This document shows, one piece after another, positions 30,778 to 36,421 of a DNA stretch of 36,421 nucleotides (within the stretch, counting starts at the first letter, position 1; each line of letters starts with the position of its first letter). This DNA is from JAJKJG01 sp036556825 (GTDB lineage Bacteria > Pseudomonadota > Alphaproteobacteria > Rhizobiales > Beijerinckiaceae). Both the position numbers and the translations under genes were made by a program. The notes beneath the pieces were generated by a model that saw nothing but the letters and a program-made list of their open reading frames with translations, searched no databases and had not been told where the DNA came from. Location of the stretch: NCBI GenBank assembly GCA_036556825.1, contig DATBIR010000089.1, positions 1 to 36,421 on the forward strand, written 5' to 3'.

Positions 30778-31986
30778 ATGAGGCAACGGAAGCTAAGGCT
30801 GGGCGTCGCGGGCCTCGGGCGCGCCTTCTCGGTAATGGTGCCGACGCTGTCCGCCGACGCGCGCGTCGAGATCGTCGCCGGCGCCGATCCGCGCGCCGAG
30901 GCGCGCGAGCGGTTCGCGGCCGATTTCAGCGCTCGTGCCTATGCCTCCGTCCAGGAGCTGTGCGCCGACGAGCGGGTCGAGGCGGTCTACGTTGCGACGC
31001 CGCATCAATTCCACGCCGAGCACGTCGCCCTGGCCGCGCAGCACGGGAAGCACGCCCTCGTCGAGAAGCCGATGGCGCTCAGCGTCGCCGATTGTCGGGC
31101 GATGATCGACGCGGCCGAAGCCGCGGGCGTGCAGCTCGTGGTCGGCCACAGCCACAGCTTCGACGCGCCGATCCGCCGGGCCCGCGAGATCGTCGAAAGC
31201 GGCGCGGTCGGCGCCGTGCGCATGATCACGGCCTTCAACTACACCGATTTTCTCTATCGTCCGCGCCGGCCGGAAGAGCTCGACACCGGACAGGGCGGCG
31301 GCGTGATCTTCAACCAGGCCGCCCACCAGATCGACATCGTGCGTCTGCTCGGCGGCGGGCGCGTGCGCAGCGTGCGCGCCGCCACGGGCGCCTGGGATGC
31401 GGCGCGTCCGACGGAAGGCGCCTACACGGCCCTGCTGACCTTCGAAGAGGGCTTCGCCGCGTCGGTCGTCTACAGCGGCTACGGGCATTTCGATTCCGAC
31501 GAATTCTGCGGCTGGGTCGGCGAGATGGGTGAGACGAAGGACCCGGCCGCCTACGGCACCGCGCGGAAATTGCTTCAGGGCGTCTCCAGTCCTGAAGACG
31601 AGACGGCGCTGCGCAACGCCCGCGGCTATGGCCGCCCCGGCGCTCCCTCCCCTGCCGCCGGCCGCGGCAAGGCAGCGTTCCACCAGCATTTCGGGGTCGT
31701 GCTCGTCTCGTGCGAGCGGGCGGACCTGCGCCCGCTTCCGCACGGGGTCATGATCTACGACGACGCCGCTGCGCGTCTCGATGCCCTGCCGGCGCCGGAC
31801 GTGCCGCGCAGCGAGGTAATCGACGAGCTTTATGATGCGATCGTCAATCGCCAAGCGCCGGTCCATGACGGCGCATGGGCCCTGGCGACGACGGAAGCCT
31901 GCCTCGCGCTCCTGCAATCGGCGCGCGAGCAGAAGGAGGTCTTCTTGCAGCACCAGGTCGCGCCGTCGCGCCGGGGAAGGCAGTAG
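30778..31986 (+). CDS. Gfo/Idh/MocA-family oxidoreductase, possible cis-dihydrodiol dehydrogenase
   Basis: A 402-residue NAD(P)-dependent oxidoreductase. The N-terminal dinucleotide fold begins LGVAGLGRAFS, and VEKPMAL carries the family EKP motif. The later GGGVIFNQAAHQIDIVRLL region is the substrate domain with the catalytic His. Phthalate 4,5-dihydrodiol dehydrogenase (Pht4) is in this family, and here the gene sits with a phthalate-type Rieske oxygenase and reductase, so dehydrogenation of a cis-dihydrodiol is a sensible inference. The stop overlaps the GTG start of the MarR gene by one base. Confidence 0.88.
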   Translation: MRQRKLRLGVAGLGRAFSVMVPTLSADARVEIVAGADPRAEARERFAADFSARAYASVQELCADERVEAVYVATPHQFHAEHVALAAQHGKHALVEKPMALSVADCRAMIDAAEAAGVQLVVGHSHSFDAPIRRAREIVESGAVGAVRMITAFNYTDFLYRPRRPEELDTGQGGGVIFNQAAHQIDIVRLLGGGRVRSVRAATGAWDAARPTEGAYTALLTFEEGFAASVVYSGYGHFDSDEFCGWVGEMGETKDPAAYGTARKLLQGVSSPEDETALRNARGYGRPGAPSPAAGRGKAAFHQHFGVVLVSCERADLRPLPHGVMIYDDAAARLDALPAPDVPRSEVIDELYDAIVNRQAPVHDGAWALATTEACLALLQSAREQKEVFLQHQVAPSRRGRQ

Positions 31987-32570
31987 TGAAGCGCAGCAAA
32001 TCACGCCCCGAGGAAGCCGCCACCGAGGCGATCCTGCGCCACTGGCGCGAAGCGGTTCCCGACGATCGCCTGGCGCACCTGGTCAAGGACGGCACGCGCG
32101 CGCTGCTGCGCGCCCTGCAGATGCGTCTCACGGAGCACGCCGTGTCGCTCGGCCATTGGACCTTCCTGCGCATCCTGTGGGAGACCGACGGTCTCACCCA
32201 GCGCGAACTCAGCCACCAGGCCGGCGTCATGGAGCCGACCACGTCCGCGGCCTTGAAGGCGATGGAGAAGCTCGGCTACATCACGCGCACGCAACGCCCC
32301 GGCAACAAGAAGAAAATGCACATCTTCCTCACGCCGGCCGGGCGCGCGCTGAAGCGCAAGCTCGTCCCGCTCGCCGAAGAGGTCAACCAGATCGCCGTCG
32401 CCGGCGTGCCGCCGGCCGCCGTCGCGGCGACCCGGCAGACGCTCCTGGCCATGATCGAAAACCTCGCCCGCGACGAGGCCGGGTCGACACGCACGGAACG
32501 GCGCATCCCGTCGACCCGGGAATTGTCGCGGATCGTCGAGGATGCGGGCAGTCGCCGCACGCGGAGCTAG
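31986..32570 (+). CDS. MarR-family transcriptional regulator
   Basis: A 194-residue winged-helix regulator. The core is LGHWTFLRILWETDGLTQRELSHQAGVMEPTTSAALKAMEKLGYITRTQ, followed by the wing KKKMHIFLTPAGRAL. MarR proteins usually bind palindromes as dimers and release them on binding a small phenolic or aromatic ligand. The start is GTG at 31986, sharing one base with the stop of the dehydrogenase gene (TAGTG) and preceded by GGGGAAGG. It closes the reductase operon, so it would regulate its own synthesis through the palindrome at 29659. The C-terminal tail past residue 155 is longer than usual and basic. Confidence 0.93.
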   Translation: MKRSKSRPEEAATEAILRHWREAVPDDRLAHLVKDGTRALLRALQMRLTEHAVSLGHWTFLRILWETDGLTQRELSHQAGVMEPTTSAALKAMEKLGYITRTQRPGNKKKMHIFLTPAGRALKRKLVPLAEEVNQIAVAGVPPAAVAATRQTLLAMIENLARDEAGSTRTERRIPSTRELSRIVEDAGSRRTRS

Positions 32571-32603
32571 GCCCGAGGACGACAAGCCCTCCCCCGGCGC
32601 TCC

Positions 32604-33002
32604 TCATCGCACCAGGCGGTCGATCGTCCATCCGGGCACTTCCGGGCCAAGGGAGTGCTCGAAAAACTCGATCCCGGTCCCGTCGGCGGTGGTGCGGCAA
32701 CGGTATGAGAGCCGGTACCACTTGCCCTTGCTCCGAACGATGGCGCCGGGCGCGGTGACTTCGGTTCCGCGAATGACAGGGTCGGAAAAGGCGTAAGCGA
32801 TCACCTGGTCCACCCTGAGGCCTTTGTGCTCGCGGCTGACGACCCCGCCGGCGCGCGCGTCGCATTGCTGCTCCACCCGGGTGCCGAGATCCAGCTTGAG
32901 CATCTGCTGATCGAACTTCTTCTGTTGCAGCGAGGGTTTCGCCGCCGAGGGCGGGGTTGAAGACAGGATGAGCCCAAGAGCGGCAACGAAGACGATTCGC
33001 AT
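32604..33002 (-). CDS. DUF930-family secreted protein
   Basis: A 132-residue protein with a short signal peptide (MRIVFVAALGLILSST). The rest fits DUF930: FDQQMLKLDLGTRVEQQCDARAG, VSREHKGLRVDQVIAYAF, GAIVRSKGKWYRLSYRC and the FFEHSLGPEVP end. The family is common in Hyphomicrobiales, and its role is unknown. Two Cys in the mature part could form a disulfide. It is convergent with the MarR gene and stands alone on the minus strand. It seems unrelated to the catabolic genes around it. Confidence 0.85.
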   Translation of the reverse strand: MRIVFVAALGLILSSTPPSAAKPSLQQKKFDQQMLKLDLGTRVEQQCDARAGGVVSREHKGLRVDQVIAYAFSDPVIRGTEVTAPGAIVRSKGKWYRLSYRCRTTADGTGIEFFEHSLGPEVPGWTIDRLVR

Positions 33003-33179
33003 GATGTTGTGGATGTGGAGGGATTATGGCGCCAATGGGACGCCAGCGTCGGGACGCGCCGTCCGCTGTACCGCCTGGTCGGCTCCGTTGCTCTCGCGTC
33101 ACGACATTGCATCTGCGCGGCGGCGCAATCGGAAGCGGGCAAGGTCGTGCGGTTCAGAGGCGACCGGTAGGTCGGGGAT
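33003..33179. other. Gap between DUF930 and the second CoxL gene
   Basis: 177 bases. It must contain the DUF930 promoter and the end of the CoxL transcript. No clear hairpin with a T-run, repeat or promoter was found by eye. Confidence 0.3.
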
Positions 33180-35516
33180 TCACTTGTCTCGACGCGCAGC
33201 CGCTTCGCCGCGCGCGGCCAGCATGCGCCTCACGGCCCGAGGCGTGATCGGCAACTGCGTGACGGCGCCGGGCATGCCGAGCGCATCGTCGACGGCGGCC
33301 GCGATGGCGGCCCCCACCGCCGCGATGCCGCTCTCGCCGGCGCCCTTGATGCCGAGCGGGTTGCGGATGCTCGGTGCGTCCTCGGCCAGCAGGATGTCGA
33401 GCTCGGGCATCTCGCGCAGCGTTGGCAAGAGATAGTCGGCGAAGGTGACCGAGAGCGGCTCGCCCTGGTCGTTGTAGAGGAACTCTTCGTAGAGCGCGCC
33501 GCCGAGCCCCTGCGCAAAGCCGCCGGCGATCTGGCCCTTGACGAGCATCGGGTTGATGGCGCGGCCGATGTCGTAGGCGACCAGGAATTTCTCGACGGTC
33601 ACGGCGCCGATGTCGGGGTCGACGCGCACGACCGCGATCTGGTTGCCATAAGGATATGTCTGGTGCTCCGTGTGGAACCAGCCGTCGGCCGCAAGGCCGG
33701 GCTCGCGGCCGCGGCGCGTCGACGAGGTCGGCCTCAGATGGTTGGCGATTTCCGCGAGGCTGATCGAGGGGCCGGACTGCACGTCCGCGCGAACGATCTC
33801 GCCGTCGACAATGTCGAGCTGGTCGGGCGACGCTTGCAGCAGTTCGGCGGCGAGCCCGAGGGCTTTCTCCCGGACCTTGCCGGCCGCGACGGCGGTCGCA
33901 TTCGCGGTCATCACCGTGGCGCGCGAGGCGTGCGCGCCGATCCCGTATTCGATGCGGTCGGTGCGGCCGTGCACGACGCGGATGCGGCGATATTCGACGC
34001 CGAGCGTCTCGGCGCAGACCTGCGCCATCACGGTCTCGAAACCCTGGCCGACCGAGGCGCCGCCGGTGATCACCTCGACGTGACCGCCGGTGTCGACATT
34101 GACGCGCACGCCGTCGCTGGGGCCGAGGCCGCTCTTCTCGACGAACAAGGCGACGCCGACGCCGACCAGCTCGCCGGCAGCTCGTCGCCGCGCAAGGGAG
34201 GTCTGCAGCTCGTCCCAGCGCAGCCGGGCGAGCGACTTGTCGAGCAGGCCGGCGTAATCGCCGGAATCGTAAGCGACGTCATCGCCCAAGACCATCAGCG
34301 GCCGCGCGTAAGGCATCTCCTCGCGGCGGATGAGGTTGCGCCGGCGCACCTCGATCGGCGACAGGCCGAGCCGCGTCGCCACCGCGTCGAGGAGACGCTC
34401 GCGCACGAAATTCGTCTCGTAGCGCCCGGGCGCGCGATAGGTGGCGGCGGGCGTCTTGTTGGTCAGGCGGTAACGGCCGACGGCGCGATAGGCGGGAAGG
34501 CGATAGGGACCGGGCAGGATGCCGCACGTGGTCTCGGCGACGCGCAGGGCATGGGTGCGGGGATAGGCGCCCTGGTCATGGAAGAACTCGTTGTCGATGC
34601 CGAGGAGCCTCCCGTCGGCATCGACGGCGGCGCGGATGCGGTGACGCTGCTGGCGCGAGTGGTTGGTCGCCATCAGATGCTCGCGCCGGTCCTCGATCCA
34701 TTTCACCGGCCGATCGAGGCGCAGCGCCGCCGCCAGCACGAGAATGTCCTCGGGATAGATTTCGCCGCGGACGCCGAAGCCGCCACCGACATGGCTTTCG
34801 AACAGATGCAGCGCAGCCGTGCTGCGGCCGAACACGCGCGCCAGGGACTCGCGGTTCTTGTGCGGCACCTTGGCGGCGCCGTGCAGCTCGAGCACGTCGC
34901 GCGCCGCATCGTAGCGGCCGATGGCGCCGCGGGTTTCGAGCGGCACGCCGGAATGGCGGCCGATGCAGAGATCGAGCTCGACAACCGCAACCGCCGCGCG
35001 GAACGCCGCGTCGATGTCGCCGAAGCCCTGGCGGACGATCGCGGCTTCCGTCGAGCGGCCGTCGGCGAACTCGCCGGGGGGAGCGTCGGCCGACATGATC
35101 ACCGGCAGCTGCTCGGCTTCGATGGTCACGAGGTCGGCCGCATCCTCGGCGACATACGGATCGTCGGCGAAGATCGCGGCGACGGGCTCGCCGACATAGC
35201 GGACGCGGTCGCCGGCCAGCACCGGCTGCCGGTACGGCTCGAGCTTCTCGACGCGCCCTTCGCGGAAATCGATCGGCGGCAGGTCAGCGATGTCGGCGGC
35301 CGTCCAGACCGCGAACACGCCGGCCAGCGCGGCCGCCTCGGCCGTGCCGACCGACAGGATGCGTGCATGCGCATACGGCGAGCGCACGACGCGCATGTGG
35401 AGCTGGTGCGGAAAGGAGATGTCGGCGGCAAAGCGGCCGCGGCCCGTCACCAGCGGCCCGTCCTCGAGGCGGGTGAGCGATTGCCCGATGACCTTCTTCG
35501 CCTTGGCGCGATCCAT
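33180..35516 (-). CDS. Second molybdenum-binding large subunit (CoxL/xanthine dehydrogenase family)
   Basis: A 778-residue large subunit, distinct from the first. It begins IGQSLTRLEDGPLVTGRGRFAADI. The cofactor motif is GGGFGVRG, the active-site loop is TYRAPGRYE and the C-terminal catalytic Glu lies in GAGESG. The loop differs both from CO dehydrogenase and from the first large subunit (AYRSSGR), so the two enzymes should prefer different substrates. The ATG at 35516 overlaps the stop of the 2Fe-2S subunit gene (TGATG). No FAD subunit is next to the pair in this window, so it may be a two-subunit enzyme or borrow the FAD subunit at 11119. Confidence 0.93.
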   Translation of the reverse strand: MDRAKAKKVIGQSLTRLEDGPLVTGRGRFAADISFPHQLHMRVVRSPYAHARILSVGTAEAAALAGVFAVWTAADIADLPPIDFREGRVEKLEPYRQPVLAGDRVRYVGEPVAAIFADDPYVAEDAADLVTIEAEQLPVIMSADAPPGEFADGRSTEAAIVRQGFGDIDAAFRAAVAVVELDLCIGRHSGVPLETRGAIGRYDAARDVLELHGAAKVPHKNRESLARVFGRSTAALHLFESHVGGGFGVRGEIYPEDILVLAAALRLDRPVKWIEDRREHLMATNHSRQQRHRIRAAVDADGRLLGIDNEFFHDQGAYPRTHALRVAETTCGILPGPYRLPAYRAVGRYRLTNKTPAATYRAPGRYETNFVRERLLDAVATRLGLSPIEVRRRNLIRREEMPYARPLMVLGDDVAYDSGDYAGLLDKSLARLRWDELQTSLARRRAAGELVGVGVALFVEKSGLGPSDGVRVNVDTGGHVEVITGGASVGQGFETVMAQVCAETLGVEYRRIRVVHGRTDRIEYGIGAHASRATVMTANATAVAAGKVREKALGLAAELLQASPDQLDIVDGEIVRADVQSGPSISLAEIANHLRPTSSTRRGREPGLAADGWFHTEHQTYPYGNQIAVVRVDPDIGAVTVEKFLVAYDIGRAINPMLVKGQIAGGFAQGLGGALYEEFLYNDQGEPLSVTFADYLLPTLREMPELDILLAEDAPSIRNPLGIKGAGESGIAAVGAAIAAAVDDALGMPGAVTQLPITPRAVRRMLAARGEAAARRDK

Positions 35517-35995
35517 CACGACCTTCGCATCTCCGCGGCCGCGGCGCGAACCGCGGCCACGATGTTCTGGTAGCCGGTGCAGCGGAACAGATTCGACGAC
35601 AGGATGTCGGCAAGCTCGTCGTCGGCGATGTCCGGCTCGCGCTCGAGCACGCCCGCGGCGAGCATGAGGAAGCCGGGCGTGCAATAGCCGCATTGCAGGC
35701 CGTGATGCGCGACGAAGGCGCGCTGCAGCGGGTGCAGCTCGCCGCTTTGCGCGAGCCCCTCGACCGTGCGGATGCTGCGCCCGCGGCACTGGACCGCGAA
35801 CATCAGGCACGCGCGCACCGGCTCGCCGTCGACGAGCACGGTGCAGGCGCCGCACACCCCGTGCTCGCAGCCGATATGGGTTCCGGTCAGGCCGCAATCG
35901 TCACGGATCGCGTCGGCCAGCGTTCGCCGCGGCTCGACCGCCACCGCGTAGCGGCGGCCGTTGACATCGAGCGTGAGGTCGACCTTGTCGGACAT
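35516..35995 (-). CDS. Second 2Fe-2S subunit of a molybdenum hydroxylase (CoxS family)
   Basis: A 159-residue iron-sulfur subunit. The first cluster site is GCEHGVCGACTV with a later Cys in ACLMFAV, and the second has QCGYCTPGF and LFRCTGYQN. In this last motif the usual CRC is FRC, so one of the eight cluster cysteines looks replaced, which would be odd for a typical CoxS. The start ATG at 35995 (MSDKVDLT) fits the family; a GTG at 36013 overlaps the stop of the Bug gene as GTGA and is the alternative. It is co-transcribed with the large subunit gene. Confidence 0.9.
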   Translation of the reverse strand: MSDKVDLTLDVNGRRYAVAVEPRRTLADAIRDDCGLTGTHIGCEHGVCGACTVLVDGEPVRACLMFAVQCRGRSIRTVEGLAQSGELHPLQRAFVAHHGLQCGYCTPGFLMLAAGVLEREPDIADDELADILSSNLFRCTGYQNIVAAVRAAAAEMRRS

Positions 35996-36009
35996 GCCTG
36001 CGCCGGGAC

Positions 36010-36421
36010 TCACTTGGACGGTCGCGTCGCCGCCTCGCCGCTGATGGCGATGCGCGCCTGATCGATGATCTCCTTGGGCGTCGCATAGAGCTCGGCGATC
36101 AGCTTGTCGACCTCGGCGCCGCCGACGGGCTCGACCTCGAGCGCCATGGCCTTCGCCTCCTTGAGGAATTCGGGATCCTTCATGGTCGCCTCGAAGGCGT
36201 TGCGCAGGGCCTGCTTGCGATCTTCCGGAATGCCGGGCGGCGCCGCGAAGGGCCGCGCCACGATCTGGCGGCTGACGATCAGCTTGACGATGTCGCGCTG
36301 GCGCTGATCGGCAGCCTTCTCATAGGCGCTCGGCACGTCCGGCAGCTCCGGGCTCCTCTCGAGCGCCAGCTGGATCAGGACGGTGATCTTGTTCGGTCCG
36401 GAGAGCCATTCCGGCCGCGTC
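36010..36421 (-). CDS. Tripartite tricarboxylate transporter (Bug/TctC) substrate-binding protein 4, C-terminal part
   Basis: The frame is open to the right edge, so only about the last 137 residues are seen and the start lies outside. The C-terminal Bug pattern is present: VLIQLALERSPELPDVP, RPFAAPPGIPEDRKQALRNAFEATMKDPEFL, and IAELYATPKEIID. It resembles the third Bug protein here (LIQLALEKHPDLPDVP in the same place). It is directly upstream of the second CoxS/CoxL pair with an overlap or a 14-base gap, again a Bug protein fused by operon to a Mo hydroxylase. Confidence 0.9.
   Translation of the reverse strand, partial: TRPEWLSGPNKITVLIQLALERSPELPDVPSAYEKAADQRQRDIVKLIVSRQIVARPFAAPPGIPEDRKQALRNAFEATMKDPEFLKEAKAMALEVEPVGGAEVDKLIAELYATPKEIIDQARIAISGEAATRPSK

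Noticed and set aside
33663..35573. Long open frame antisense to the second CoxL gene
   Set aside because: Same GC-bias artefact; the sense strand encodes an intact family protein.
1..36421. tRNA, rRNA, transposase, integrase or attachment sites
   Set aside because: None could be found by reading both strands; small structured RNAs cannot be excluded without a covariance search.

Overview
The window is about 36.4 kb of GC-rich DNA with dense, mostly leftward operons. It looks like a chromosome segment of an alphaproteobacterium of the order Hyphomicrobiales (Rhizobiales). The signs are a DUF930 protein, three copies of an intergenic palindromic element beginning TAGAGCATGATCCGG, several tripartite-tricarboxylate (Bug/TctC) binding proteins, and two molybdenum hydroxylase gene sets. 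Genus cannot be named from sequence reading alone. No rRNA, tRNA, CRISPR array, transposase or phage gene was seen.

Layout. 1-9.5 kb is signalling, envelope and transport: the tail of a hybrid histidine kinase, a PAS-PAS-GGDEF-EAL c-di-GMP protein, an MBOAT acyltransferase with a membrane-anchored SGNH-like partner, a complete TRAP transporter (Q-M-P) and a stand-alone receiver. 9.6-18.8 kb is a catabolic block. The leftward operon is UbiD decarboxylase, Bug protein, CoxS-type 2Fe-2S subunit, CoxM-type FAD subunit, second Bug protein and a small protein. The rightward arm is the CoxL-type Mo subunit and a binding-protein-fold protein without signal peptide. 19-23 kb holds an HdeA-like periplasmic protein, an ABM-like monooxygenase, an alpha/beta hydrolase, a LysE exporter and a DHA2-type MFS exporter. 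23.2-32.6 kb is a second catabolic block. The leftward arm is a Rieske oxygenase, an EutA-family ATPase, a bicupin, a Bug protein and an NMT1-type binding protein. The rightward arm is a phthalate-dioxygenase-reductase-type reductase, a Gfo/Idh/MocA dehydrogenase and a MarR regulator. 32.6-36.4 kb has DUF930, then a second CoxL/CoxS pair behind a truncated Bug gene.

How the parts may work together (inference). The Rieske oxygenase, its reductase and a Gfo/Idh dehydrogenase resemble the first steps of phthalate-type aromatic degradation. A bicupin (possible ring-cleavage dioxygenase), UbiD decarboxylase, two Mo hydroxylases and an alpha/beta hydrolase would extend this to an aromatic or N-heteroaromatic carboxylate. 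Seven solute-binding-type proteins occur here but only one set of membrane permeases, so most binding proteins are orphans embedded in enzyme operons.

The most notable features are an EutA-type reactivase between a Rieske oxygenase and a bicupin with no ethanolamine ammonia-lyase in view; a compact divergent promoter with a perfect palindrome overlapping the core elements of both directions; palindromic repeats that supply the stop codons of two genes; and a palindrome nested in the loop of another repeat.
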